Shown here one piece after another: positions 1-7,050 of a DNA stretch of 11,944 nucleotides (the stretch's first letter is position 1; every line of letters starts with the position of its first letter). Both the position numbers and the translations under genes were made by a program. The stretch is from JBAXEO01 sp964541375 (lineage in GTDB: Bacteria > Actinomycetota > Coriobacteriia > Anaerosomatales > JAAXUF01). The notes below the pieces were generated by a model that saw only the letters and a list, made by a program, of their open reading frames with translations, searched no databases and was not told the DNA's origin. The DNA lies in assembly GCA_964541375.1 (NCBI GenBank), contig CAZIPT010000073.1, forward strand, positions 1 through 11,944, written 5' to 3'.

Positions 1-2
1 CC

Positions 3-1217
3 GAGATGGGGTTAAGGAGTGTGAGGGCGACCTTCGCGATCGGCCTGGCAACCGGGATGACGATTGAGTTCGCCTTCGGCACCAACTGGGCGACCTACTC
101 GGGGTTCGTCGGCGACATCTTCGGCGCGCCGCTTGCGGCCGAGGGCCTCTTCGCGTTCTTCCTTGAGTCCACCTTCCTCGGCGTGCTCCTCTTTGGTCGC
201 GGCAAGGTCTCAAAGCGGTTCTACTACGTCTCGGCATGGCTGGTGTGGCTCGGCTCGATGCTCTCCGCTCTGTGGATCATCATCGCCAACTCGTCGATGC
301 AGACCCCGGCGGGCTACAAGATCGTCGAGACAGCGGCCGGTCCAAAGGCCGAGATGACCAACTTCTGGGCGGCGGCACTCAACCCGTCCACGCTCCCTCG
401 CTACGCGCACACGGTGAACTCGCTGCTCATCACGGGTGGGTTCGTGGCTGCAGCGATCGGCGCGTACTACCTGCGCAAGGGCGTGTTCAAGGAGTTTGGC
501 CGCAACGCGATTTCGATTGGTCTGGCGATCGCCGCGATCTTCTCGGTGCTGATGCTGTTCACGGGCCATCAGCAGGCGGTCGAGGTCTCGTACCAGCAGC
601 CGACCAAGCTGGCGGCGATGGAAGGCCACTGGGATAAGGGCCCCGTGCCGCTCGGAGTTGTCGGGTGGGTGGATGTGGCCAACAAACGCACCGTCGCTCT
701 CGAGGTGCCGGGTGGGACGAGCTTCCTCGCATCGGGTTCCTTCAAGACGCCGTTCCCTGGCCTCAACGACTTCCCGGCTGAGGACTTGCCCCCCATTCAG
801 ATCGTCTACCAGACCTATCACCTGATGGTCCTGATCTTTGGCGCGCTCCTGCTGGTCTCGTGCGGGTTTTGGTGGCTCAACCGCAAGGGGACCGTCGAGA
901 AGACGCCCTGGATGCTCACGGTGCTTGTCTGGTTCTGGCTGATCCCCCAGCTTGGAATCCAGCTGGGATGGGCGACGGCCGAAGTCGGCCGGCAGCCTTG
1001 GATCGTGTGGCAGGAACTGCGCACCGTGGACGCCATCTCCAAGGTTGTCCCAGCGTGGCAGGTCGCGATGACGCTCGGTATCTTCGTGGTCATCTATGCG
1101 CTGCTGTTCGTCGGCTGGTGGCGTGTCGTATCCGGCCTGATCAAGAAGGGGCCGGTCCTTCCGGCCGACAAGACCGACAAGGGCGACAAGGCGGCACCCG
1201 CCGCCACGACGGCTTAG
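3..1217 (+). CDS. cydA: Cytochrome bd quinol oxidase subunit I, 5'-partial
   Basis: Subunit I of the membrane quinol:O2 oxidoreductase, which carries hemes b558, b595 and d and oxidises quinol. The reading frame is open to the left edge. Compared with E. coli CydA about 50 N-terminal residues are missing, including TM1 and the first heme-ligand His, so the ATG at 6 is probably internal. Numbering from that ATG, recognisable residues are Glu46 and Glu54 (EGLFAFFLES), His135 (heme b558 ligand, YAHTV), the quinol-site Lys201 and Glu206 in TKLAAME, Met274 (second b558 ligand), and GRQPW at 328-332 with Glu326 before it. Only 68 residues separate Glu206 from Met274, against 136 in E. coli, so this is the short-Q-loop type. 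The C-terminus is a Lys/Asp/Ala-rich cytoplasmic-looking tail (about 384-403). The first eight visible residues are less hydrophobic than usual for the family, which may be an edge effect. cydB follows 13 nt downstream. Confidence 0.95.
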   Translation, partial: EMGLRSVRATFAIGLATGMTIEFAFGTNWATYSGFVGDIFGAPLAAEGLFAFFLESTFLGVLLFGRGKVSKRFYYVSAWLVWLGSMLSALWIIIANSSMQTPAGYKIVETAAGPKAEMTNFWAAALNPSTLPRYAHTVNSLLITGGFVAAAIGAYYLRKGVFKEFGRNAISIGLAIAAIFSVLMLFTGHQQAVEVSYQQPTKLAAMEGHWDKGPVPLGVVGWVDVANKRTVALEVPGGTSFLASGSFKTPFPGLNDFPAEDLPPIQIVYQTYHLMVLIFGALLLVSCGFWWLNRKGTVEKTPWMLTVLVWFWLIPQLGIQLGWATAEVGRQPWIVWQELRTVDAISKVVPAWQVAMTLGIFVVIYALLFVGWWRVVSGLIKKGPVLPADKTDKGDKAAPAATTA

Positions 1218-1230
1218 GGAGGGAGGCACG

Positions 1231-2244
1231 ATGACGACTCTAGGTGTGATCTGGTTCGCATTGGTCGGCGTGCTCCTCGCGGGCTACGCATTGTTCGACG
1301 GCTTCGATCTTGGCCTGGGCACGCTCTATCCCTTCCTCGCCAAGGACGACGACGACAAAGAGGTCATGCGTGCGTCGATCGGTCCCGTCTGGGACGGCAA
1401 CGAGGTGTGGCTGCTGACCGGCGGCGGCGCGATCTTCGCGGCGTTCCCGGCCGTGTACGCGACGGTCTTCTCGGGTTTCTATCTGGCGCTGATGCTGGTG
1501 CTTTTCGCGCTCATCTTCAGGGCCGTCTCGTTCGAGTTCTACGCACATGACCCCGCTTGGGCAAAGGTCTGGGACTGGTCGTTCTTCCTGGGAAGTGCGC
1601 TCCCGGCGCTGCTCTTCGGGGTCGCGGCGGGCAACATCGTGCGCGGGGTGCCGCTGGACAAGATGGGTGAATTCACGGGCAATTTCTTCACCCTCCTGAA
1701 TCCGTACGCCCTGGTTCTCGGCATTCTCGGCCTGGTTATGTTCCTGTGGCAGGGCGCGGCGTGGCTTGCCGTGAAGTCCGAGAACGGTCTCTATGATCGC
1801 GCGGTCAGGACCCGCTCTCTCATGGCCTGGGTGTTCGTAGTCCTCGTGCTCGTCGCGACCGCTGCCACCTTCTTGTTGGTGCCGCGGGCCGCGAGCCAGG
1901 TCATGGCAAGTCCCTTTGGCTGGGTCTTCCTCGTGCTGCTGTTGGTCTCAATGGCATGGGCGCGTTTCGCTCATGGTGGCGAGGATCTGCACAGCTGGTA
2001 TGCGGCTTCGCTCGCGCCGGTCGCCCTGATAGGGCTCTGGGCGGTCTCGATCTTTCCGAGGCTCGTCCCGGCCATCAACGATGACGCACTTTCGCTGACC
2101 ATCGCGAACTCGGCGTCTTCGCAGCTCACGTTGACCGTAATGGCGATCATCGCCGCAATCGGCGTCCCACTTGTGCTGTTCTACTTCTATCTCATCTACC
2201 GGATCTTCGCCGGCAAGGTACGCGCAGGTGGCGAAGGCTACTAG
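1231..2244 (+). CDS. cydB: Cytochrome bd quinol oxidase subunit II
   Basis: Subunit II of cytochrome bd oxidase, a polytopic membrane protein that pairs with CydA and stabilises the heme cluster. The protein is 337 residues (E. coli 379), so it is complete but compact. Family signatures are visible in order: an N-terminal membrane helix ending in LFDGFDLG (Asp23, Asp26), GPVWDGNEVWLLTGGG at about 51-66 with the conserved Trp54-Asp55, TGNFFTLLNPY in the middle, and SSQLTLTVM before the last helix. The ATG is preceded by a GGGAGG Shine-Dalgarno sequence just after the cydA stop, so the two are co-transcribed. A strong terminator follows 22 nt after the stop. No cydC or cydD assembly genes are in the window. 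Assignment is secure. Confidence 0.97.
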   Translation: MTTLGVIWFALVGVLLAGYALFDGFDLGLGTLYPFLAKDDDDKEVMRASIGPVWDGNEVWLLTGGGAIFAAFPAVYATVFSGFYLALMLVLFALIFRAVSFEFYAHDPAWAKVWDWSFFLGSALPALLFGVAAGNIVRGVPLDKMGEFTGNFFTLLNPYALVLGILGLVMFLWQGAAWLAVKSENGLYDRAVRTRSLMAWVFVVLVLVATAATFLLVPRAASQVMASPFGWVFLVLLLVSMAWARFAHGGEDLHSWYAASLAPVALIGLWAVSIFPRLVPAINDDALSLTIANSASSQLTLTVMAIIAAIGVPLVLFYFYLIYRIFAGKVRAGGEGY

Positions 2245-2266
2245 ATACGCTTCACTGCTCTTCGCT

Positions 2267-2304
2267 GGCGGCCCGGGTCAGGTTGACCGGGCCGCCTTCG
2301 TTTT
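2267..2304 (+). terminator. Rho-independent terminator of cydAB
   Basis: The arm GGCGGCCCGGGTCA (2267-2280) pairs with TGACCGGGCCGCC (2284-2296) through 13 base pairs with a single bulged G and a three-base loop (GGT). It is followed by TTCGTTTT (2297-2304). It sits 22 nt after the cydB stop and is the clearest intrinsic terminator in the window. Confidence 0.9.
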
Positions 2305-2321
2305 GGGCGCTCGCCCGTCAG

Positions 2322-2350
2322 TTGTCGGCTTTCGCGTTTTCGTCGATACT
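2322..2350 (+). promoter_or_regulatory. Predicted sigma-70-type promoter of the OFA carrier gene
   Basis: TTGTCG (2322-2327) and GATACT (2345-2350) each match four of six consensus bases and are separated by exactly 17 nt. Transcription would start near 2357, giving a leader of about 60 nt before the ATG at 2417. The location directly after the cydAB terminator supports an independent promoter. It is a prediction by eye. Confidence 0.45.
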
Positions 2351-2364
2351 GCCGATGCATGCAA

Positions 2365-2390
2365 ACGGGTCCCGGAGGCCCGTTTTCTTT
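2365..2390 (+). terminator. Hairpin with T-rich tail in the OFA carrier leader
   Basis: ACGGG (2365-2369) plus CC (2371-2372) pairs with GG (2377-2378) plus CCCGT (2379-2383), with one bulged T and a CGGA loop. The run TTTCTTT follows. The shape is that of an intrinsic terminator, but it lies between the predicted promoter and the start codon at 2417. It could be a second terminator for cydAB readthrough or a conditional attenuator of the downstream carrier gene. Confidence 0.45.
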
Positions 2391-2416
2391 CGTCCACGCA
2401 TAGCGGAGGTCCATTG

Positions 2417-3703
2417 ATGGCGCACGGAAACACTCGTGGTTGGGTCGTTGCATTCGCCGGACTTGGAATCAACCTTGCCCTCGGCGTCCTGTACTCGTGG
2501 AGCGTGATCGCCAAGGTCCTCTCAAAGGCCGTCGCCCAGGGCGGTTGGGGATGGACCGCCGGTCAGGCGAGCCTTCCCTACGCGATCTGCGTCGGGGTCT
2601 TCGCTATTTCGATGGTCTTCGCGGGGCGCGCACAGGACCGACTCGGACCTCGATTGGTGGCCTCGGTGGGTGGCGCGCTTTGCGGCGCCGGGATGATCGT
2701 GGCGAGCTTTGGCACCCCCAGCAACATGCTTCCGATCACGGCCGGCTTTGGCGTGCTCACCGGAGTCGGCATCGGCCTCGGGTACGCCGCCGCGACACCC
2801 GCCGCCGTGAAGTGGTTCCCTCCGCAGCGCAAGGGTCTCGTCACGGGAATCGTGGTCGCAGGCTTTGCACTCGCCAGCGTGTACATCGCTCCTCTGACCA
2901 AGCTCCTTCTCCAGGCCTACGGCGTGTCGGGTTCCTTTCGGCTCCTGGGCATCGGGTTTCTGATTGTGACCGTCGGGTTGGCGCAATTGCTGGTCAACCC
3001 GCCTGCCGGATATGCAGTGGGCGGCTCGCGGCCTGCAGCCGTGACCGCAGGAAGGGCGCAGGCAGCGCCGACGGCGTCCGAGTACGACTGGCGCCAGATG
3101 CTGCGCACTCCGCAGTTCGCGCTTCTGTGGCTGATGTACGCGTGCTCGGCTTTTGCCGGGTTGATGATCATCGGGCACATGGCCAAGATAGCCGCGCTCC
3201 AGATGTCGGGGCTCGATCTCGGCTTCCTGCTGGTCGCCGTGCTGGCTGTGGGCAACGCACTTGGACGCGTGGTCGCGGGAATCGTGTCCGACAAGATCGG
3301 TGGAATTCGCACCATGCTCATCGTCTTCATTGCGCAGGCAGCGATGATGGGGGTGCTCGCGATCTCGCACACGGTTGCGGCGCTCGTGCCTGTCGCCGCC
3401 GCCGTAGGCTTCTGCTACGGGGCGAACCTCTCGCTGTTCCCGTCGACTACGGCCGGGTTCTTCGGCACGAGGAACCTGGGCGTCAACTACGGCCTCGTCT
3501 TCACCGCTTGGGGCGTCGGTGGCGTGTTCGGCTCGATGGTGGCGGGGTCGATCGTCGACTCGGCTGGCAGCTACGGGCTCGCATACGCCATAGCCGCGGG
3601 GCTCTGCGTGCTTGCGGCGGGCCTCACCTTCGCGACGAAGCCGCCTGCGCCGCTGGCGGCCGCCGGCGGCTCGGGCGCCGAGGACGTGCGCATAGCAGCA
3701 TAG
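2417..3703 (+). CDS. MFS transporter, OFA (oxalate/formate antiporter-like) family
   Basis: Major facilitator carrier of 428 residues with twelve predicted membrane helices, resembling the OFA family (OxlT, YhjX and relatives), whose members carry small carboxylates such as oxalate, formate, lactate or pyruvate. Family-type features are the start GWVVAFAGLGINLALGVLYSWSV, the following GWGWTAGQASLPYAI segment, a motif-A-like loop GRAQDRLGPR (70-79), a long Ala/Gly-rich central loop (about 204-232) and a second-half loop SDKIGG (291-296). The ATG at 2417 was chosen because GGAGGT (2405-2410) lies six nt upstream. The frame extends further left to 2171, but that part overlaps cydB and the terminator. 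The substrate cannot be told from sequence. The gene converges with the MFS gene on the other strand. Confidence 0.85.
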   Translation: MAHGNTRGWVVAFAGLGINLALGVLYSWSVIAKVLSKAVAQGGWGWTAGQASLPYAICVGVFAISMVFAGRAQDRLGPRLVASVGGALCGAGMIVASFGTPSNMLPITAGFGVLTGVGIGLGYAAATPAAVKWFPPQRKGLVTGIVVAGFALASVYIAPLTKLLLQAYGVSGSFRLLGIGFLIVTVGLAQLLVNPPAGYAVGGSRPAAVTAGRAQAAPTASEYDWRQMLRTPQFALLWLMYACSAFAGLMIIGHMAKIAALQMSGLDLGFLLVAVLAVGNALGRVVAGIVSDKIGGIRTMLIVFIAQAAMMGVLAISHTVAALVPVAAAVGFCYGANLSLFPSTTAGFFGTRNLGVNYGLVFTAWGVGGVFGSMVAGSIVDSAGSYGLAYAIAAGLCVLAAGLTFATKPPAPLAAAGGSGAEDVRIAA

Positions 3704-3718
3704 GAAGCGCTGCGCTCC
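3703..3718. terminator. Weak hairpin in the convergent gap between two MFS genes
   Basis: GGA (3703-3705) and GCG (3707-3709) pair with CGC (3713-3715) and TCC (3716-3718), with one bulged A and a three-base loop. It lies in the 39-nt gap between two convergent stop codons, where a bidirectional terminator is expected, but there is no T-tract on either strand. Confidence 0.22.
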
Positions 3719-3742
3719 ACAGGCCGGGTGCGCGGTCGCGGA

Positions 3743-4969
3743 CTACTCCACCTCGACCGTCGTGGCGCACGGAATCTCACGCGGGGGGAGCGGAGCGTCC
3801 GGTCGCCTGATGAGGCGCGCGTACCCGTAGGGAACCGCGGCGGCGGTCATGAGCCCCGCCACAACTCCGGGACCCCAACCGCCCGCCAGCTGCAGCAGTG
3901 CGCCGGCCACGAACGGCGCCGGAATCCGAGTGAGCGATCCGATGGCGGTCGAGAGGCCGACGATCCCTCCCACTTCATCGGCGTAGACGGCCTTGGTCAG
4001 GGCGCTGCCGAGAATGGTGTTCGTGACAGAGAGCTCGAGTGACAAGAACGGCATGATTGCGAGCAGGATCCAGATGGTGGGCGTGAAGCCCCAGATCACC
4101 AGGGATACGGCCGCGAGTGCTGTTGCGCCCACGATGAGCCGCGCGTCACTGAAGCGCTTGGTGAGCGGGCCGATCAGTGCGAGCTGGATGATGACTGACA
4201 GCACGCCGACGTAGCCCAGTACCAGTCCGTTCTGCGTGGGAGTCAGCCCTAAGGCGTTGGCAGCCCACAGGCTGAAGCCGCCTTCGAACACAGCGAACGT
4301 GAACCCCACCACGATGCGGATCCACAGCAGTGGGCCGACACGAGGCAGACGCAGTGTCGAGCCAAGCTCGTGCAATCCCCAGCCCTTGGCCGGCTCGGCC
4401 TTGACCTGTGCCCGGCGCTCGGCCGACAGCGATTCAGGCAGGATGAAGAAGACCAGCAGCAGGTTGATCGCGGCGAGACCCGCGGCGACGAACGCCGGCA
4501 GGTGTTGGTTGACCGCCGAGAGCAGCCCGCCGCTGACCGGGCCGAGGATGAAGCCGATGCCGAACGCCGCGCCGACGAGCCCGAAGGCCTTGCCGCGGTC
4601 CTTCTCGGAGGTGATGTCTGTCATGTACGCCTGCGCGACCGAGATGTTGCCGCCCGTGATGCCGTCGAGCATGCGGCTCGCGAACAGCATCCAGAGCGAA
4701 TTGGCGAGGCCCAACATCACGAGAGCGCACGCCGTACCGGCGATGCTCAGGAGCAGTACCGGCTTGCGCCCCCAGACGTCGGACAGTCTGCCCAGGAAAG
4801 GCGCCGCGATCACTTGCATGAGCGGGTACGAGGAGAAGATCAGACCTGTGACCATGGGCGAGGCGCCGAACTCTGTTGCGTAATAGGGCAGCAGCGGCAA
4901 CACCAGGGAGAAGCTGAGCATGTCGACCAGGACGATGCCGAAGATGATGAACAGGCGGCGATCCTTCAC
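3743..4969 (-). CDS. MFS drug-exporter-like transporter (TetA/DHA1 type)
   Basis: Drug:proton antiporter-like membrane protein of 408 residues with twelve predicted helices. Diagnostic DHA1 motifs are present: Asp16 in TM1 (VLVDMLSF, as in TetA), motif A GRLSDVWGRKP (60-70), a motif-B region around RMLDGITGG (99-107), and motif C GAAFGIGFILGPVSGG (123-138). The start is GTG at 4969-4967; the in-frame stop TGA lies only one codon upstream, so no longer form is possible. No strong Shine-Dalgarno sequence is seen before it. TetA-like sequences include both tetracycline exporters and many general exporters, so drug resistance should not be assumed. It stands alone on the minus strand, divergent from the DUF2461 gene and convergent with the OFA carrier. 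Confidence 0.85.
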   Translation of the reverse strand: MKDRRLFIIFGIVLVDMLSFSLVLPLLPYYATEFGASPMVTGLIFSSYPLMQVIAAPFLGRLSDVWGRKPVLLLSIAGTACALVMLGLANSLWMLFASRMLDGITGGNISVAQAYMTDITSEKDRGKAFGLVGAAFGIGFILGPVSGGLLSAVNQHLPAFVAAGLAAINLLLVFFILPESLSAERRAQVKAEPAKGWGLHELGSTLRLPRVGPLLWIRIVVGFTFAVFEGGFSLWAANALGLTPTQNGLVLGYVGVLSVIIQLALIGPLTKRFSDARLIVGATALAAVSLVIWGFTPTIWILLAIMPFLSLELSVTNTILGSALTKAVYADEVGGIVGLSTAIGSLTRIPAPFVAGALLQLAGGWGPGVVAGLMTAAAVPYGYARLIRRPDAPLPPREIPCATTVEVE

Positions 4970-4991
4970 GATTCATCTGGCCGTTCTCTCG

Positions 4992-5007
4992 ACGCGGCGG
5001 GCCGCGT
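4992..5007. repeat. Inverted repeat in the divergent MFS/DUF2461 intergenic region
   Basis: ACGCGG (4992-4997) and CCGCGT (5002-5007) form a perfect six-base inverted repeat around CGGG. It lies between the divergent starts at 4969 and 5077. It could be an operator for either gene, but six GC-rich bases are weak evidence. No convincing promoter hexamers were found in this 107-nt gap. Confidence 0.3.
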
Positions 5008-5076
5008 GGCATGCTGGGTAAGAAGACCGAGAGTAGCACCGAACCGTTTCGTCGGGGTAACGAAAGGGAGTTGAGG

Positions 5077-5760
5077 ATGGCCTTTCAGGGGTTTCCGAGC
5101 GGCGCCCGCACCTTCCTCGCCGAGCTCGCCGAGAACAACGATCGCGCCTGGTTCGCCGAGAACCGCTCAGCCTACGATCGCGATCTGCTCGGCCCGGAGC
5201 GTGAGTTCGTCGAGGCGATGAGCGTGGCGTTCTCGGCGTTCGACCCACGCGTCCACGCCGACTCGGCCGTGAACCGCTCGATCTTCCGCATCAACCGCGA
5301 TACCCGGTTCGCCCGGGACAAATCCCCGTACAAGACGCACGCCGACATGTGGTTCTGGATCGGCGATGATCGCAAGGCCGCTGCGGCGGGCTACTTCGTC
5401 CGGATCATCCCGAATGCGGTGTGGGTCGGCGGGGGTGCGCACAAGTTGACCGATGGGCAGATCGTCACGCTCCGGTCTGCCATCGATGACGAGGAGAGTG
5501 GATCGAGGCTCGCAGCTCTTCTTGCGGATCTGGGTGCCGGCGGCTACGAGATAGGCGAGGCGACGCTGAAGCGCGTCCCGAGAGGCTTTGCTCCTGACCA
5601 CCCGCGGGCAGATCTGCTGCGCTTCACGAGCGTCTTCGCGATGGCGAAGGTGTCGCCGTCGCCCAAGGAGCTTGAGTCGGCGAAGTTCGTGGACTGGTGC
5701 ATGGCGCACTTCTCGGCCACGAGACCGCTCGTGGACTGGCTCGCCGAGGAGGTCGCCTGA
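5077..5760 (+). CDS. DUF2461 family protein
   Basis: Soluble protein of 227 residues, full length for the DUF2461 (TIGR02453-type) family, whose biochemical role is not established as far as I know. Visible family features are the N-terminal FLAELAENNDRAWFAENR (13-30), the strongly conserved RINRDTRFARDKSPYKTH (71-88), a GYF...WVGGG strand pair (105-120) and LKRVPRGFAPDHP (164-176) followed by a Leu-Leu-rich stretch. The ATG at 5077 was preferred over the in-frame ATG at 5011 because AAGGGAG sits at the right distance upstream (ending at 5070) and family similarity starts there. No signal peptide or membrane segment is seen. The gene is monocistronic and converges with the GNAT gene 27 nt later, so context does not suggest a function. 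Confidence 0.85.
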   Translation: MAFQGFPSGARTFLAELAENNDRAWFAENRSAYDRDLLGPEREFVEAMSVAFSAFDPRVHADSAVNRSIFRINRDTRFARDKSPYKTHADMWFWIGDDRKAAAAGYFVRIIPNAVWVGGGAHKLTDGQIVTLRSAIDDEESGSRLAALLADLGAGGYEIGEATLKRVPRGFAPDHPRADLLRFTSVFAMAKVSPSPKELESAKFVDWCMAHFSATRPLVDWLAEEVA

Positions 5761-5767
5761 CCACGGG

Positions 5768-5784
5768 GCATCCGGCCTGGGTGC
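5768..5784. terminator. Possible bidirectional terminator hairpin, DUF2461/GNAT gap
   Basis: GCATCC (5768-5773) pairs with GGGTGC (5779-5784) over six base pairs including one T-G wobble, with a five-base loop. It fills most of the 27-nt gap between convergent stop codons. There is no T-tract, so support is mainly positional. Confidence 0.3.
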
Positions 5785-5787
5785 AGC

Positions 5788-6270
5788 CTAGGCGCGTAGT
5801 CGCTTCTCCAAGTAGAGGAGGTCGACTCCGGGAGCGATCGTCTCGGTGCGGACATAGCTGTAGCCGAGAGAATCGTAGAGCGCCAGTGCCGCGGTTGAGA
5901 GGCTGCCCGTGAAGATCTCGATCCGCGTCGCGTCGGGGTAGGACGCCTCCAAGGCTGTCATGAGCGCCCGAGCGATCCCGCGTCCGCGCCATTCCGTGCG
6001 GACACCGAGCCGGCGAGCCATGACGGCACCGTTCGCCAGCAGCTCCCCGCGCACCGTGCCGATGATCGTGCCGCCCGTCTCGGCGACCAGCGTCACGTCA
6101 TCGGCGTCGAACGCAGCAAGCACGTCCTCGGCAGATTCGTGCAGAGGCGGCACATCGGCGCCGTACATTTCGGCTTCGGTCACGAACGCTTGGCGCACCG
6201 TGGCAGCGACATCTTCGGCCTCTTCACGGCGCGCGGTCCTGACGAGCACGCCCTCCGGCAGCCGGTTCAT
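5788..6270 (-). CDS. GNAT family N-acetyltransferase
   Basis: Single-domain acyl-CoA-dependent acetyltransferase of 160 residues, typical GNAT length. The acetyl-CoA pyrophosphate-binding motif A is clear: LGVRTEWRGRGIARALM (88-104), with the RGRGIA core at 95-100. A motif-B-like region follows (TAALALYDSLGYSYV, about 126-140), where the Tyr of ALYDSLGY is in the place of the usual general-acid Tyr. The substrate cannot be predicted. Its ATG lies nine nt after the stop of the flavin reductase-like gene and the only Shine-Dalgarno candidate is weak and overlaps that stop, so translational coupling in a bicistronic unit is likely. Confidence 0.88.
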   Translation of the reverse strand: MNRLPEGVLVRTARREEAEDVAATVRQAFVTEAEMYGADVPPLHESAEDVLAAFDADDVTLVAETGGTIIGTVRGELLANGAVMARRLGVRTEWRGRGIARALMTALEASYPDATRIEIFTGSLSTAALALYDSLGYSYVRTETIAPGVDLLYLEKRLRA

Positions 6271-6279
6271 TCGCGATGC

Positions 6280-6867
6280 CTACGTCTTGTTTGCCGAGGG
6301 CTTGAGAGACTTGCCGACGCTGTAGGCGTCCTCCACCTTGGGGCCGACCGCACGGTACTCGCGCGCGCCCGCGATGTAGGAGAGCGGATCGAGCGCGTCC
6401 ATCTCGATGATGTCGGTTCCCGCGCGTAGGATGCGTTCCTCGGCATGGGTCTCTAGGATCTCGCCGAGAACGAGAACGTAGTCACCCACCTCGGTTTCGG
6501 ACGTCACTTTGCACTCAAGGTTGTAGGGGCACTCAGCGATGAGAGGAGAGGTGACCAGTGAGCTCGGAGTGAGTGTCAGGCCGGCGTCGGCGAACTTGTC
6601 GGACGCGCGTCCGCTGGTGATGCCGCAGTAGTCGACGGCAGCCACGAGGGCGGTGTCGGGGACGTTCACGGTGAAGTCCCCAGTCTCGCGGATAAGCTCG
6701 AGCGTCCTGCGGGTCTTGCGCAGGCCCATCGCGACCGTGGGGGGCGTGGATGCCACGACGTTGATCCATGCCACGGCGAGCGTGTCGGCGAGGTCCATGG
6801 TTCCGCCCACGACAAGGACGCACGGCATGGGGTAGAGCCGCTCGAGTGGTCCGAGACGCTTCTTCAT
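6280..6867 (-). CDS. Flavin reductase-like, FMN-binding split-barrel protein (flavoredoxin type)
   Basis: Soluble protein of 195 residues resembling the flavin reductase-like domain family, including flavoredoxins and related FMN-binding proteins of anaerobes. Visible features are PMPCVLVV (13-20) at the first strand, a TPP turn (41-43), the FMN-phosphate-type segment KTRRTLELI (51-59), GDFTVNVP (63-70) and SGRASDKFADAGL (85-97). The ATG at 6867 has AAGGGA six nt upstream. The protein probably binds FMN and takes part in electron transfer or flavin reduction; partner and donor are unknown. It is the first gene of a minus-strand pair with the GNAT gene. It diverges from the met operon, with 403 nt between the two start codons. 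Confidence 0.85.
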   Translation of the reverse strand: MKKRLGPLERLYPMPCVLVVGGTMDLADTLAVAWINVVASTPPTVAMGLRKTRRTLELIRETGDFTVNVPDTALVAAVDYCGITSGRASDKFADAGLTLTPSSLVTSPLIAECPYNLECKVTSETEVGDYVLVLGEILETHAEERILRAGTDIIEMDALDPLSYIAGAREYRAVGPKVEDAYSVGKSLKPSANKT

Positions 6868-6902
6868 CGGGGTCCCTTCGTATCGTCGGTGGAGCGATTC
6901 TC

Positions 6903-6908
6903 ATGATA
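6903..6908 (-). promoter_or_regulatory. Possible -10 element for the flavin reductase/GNAT pair
   Basis: On the minus strand the hexamer TATCAT matches five of six -10 consensus bases, 35 nt upstream of the start codon at 6867. No acceptable -35 hexamer is found at 16-18 nt spacing, so this is a weak call. Confidence 0.25.
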
Positions 6909-6948
6909 GCGCGAGCGCGGCCGGCGGACCGTACCAACTGCCGACGAC

Positions 6949-6968
6949 CACAACGCACCTGCGTTGTG
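6949..6968. repeat. Perfect 9-bp-arm inverted repeat, candidate operator
   Basis: CACAACGCA (6949-6957) and TGCGTTGTG (6960-6968) are perfect reverse complements separated by only CC. The two-base centre makes a stable RNA hairpin unlikely, so a dimeric DNA-binding protein site is the better reading. It lies 12 nt upstream of the predicted -35 of the met leader and about 80 nt upstream of the divergent flavin reductase start. It could therefore control either or both. The cognate regulator is not in the window. Confidence 0.55.
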
Positions 6969-6980
6969 CGGATTACGCCC

Positions 6981-7009
6981 TTGACCCGACCTCATTTCGC
7001 CGCCACTAT
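6981..7009 (+). promoter_or_regulatory. Predicted promoter of the met leader and metYXW
   Basis: TTGACC (6981-6986, five of six consensus bases) lies 17 nt upstream of CACTAT (7004-7009, three of six, keeping the important A2 and T6). Transcription would start near 7016, giving a leader of about 255 nt before the metY ATG. The position between the palindrome and the leader structures fits. The call was made by eye. Confidence 0.5.
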
Positions 7010-7020
7010 GTGCGGAACGC

Positions 7021-7044
7021 GATGGGCGTCCTTCGAGGCCCATC
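7021..7044 (+). promoter_or_regulatory. Leader hairpin 1 of the met operon
   Basis: GATGGGC (7021-7027) and GCCCATC (7038-7044) form a perfect seven-base-pair stem with a ten-base loop, at about +5 of the predicted transcript. CCCCATC at 7232-7238, near metY, could pair with the same GATGGG as an alternative long-range partner. Confidence 0.4.
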
Positions 7045-7050
7045 ACCGGC

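Noticed and set aside
210..1229. Minus-strand open frame opposite cydA
   Set aside because: Low-complexity Arg/Asp/His-rich translation, no domain; cydA is certain on the other strand.
1345..1359. DDDDK enteropeptidase-like motif in CydB (residues 39-43)
   Set aside because: It lies in a short loop where CydB proteins are normally charged. It is most likely chance and has no expected role in a bacterium.
2440..3810. Long Arg-rich open frame overlapping the OFA carrier
   Set aside because: The translation is compositionally extreme and without a domain. The overlapping frame encodes a clear MFS protein with a good ribosome binding site.
3743..4969. Calling the minus-strand MFS gene a tetracycline-resistance determinant
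   Set aside because: TetA-like motifs are shared by many general DHA1 exporters. There is no tetR-type regulator and no mobile-element sequence nearby.
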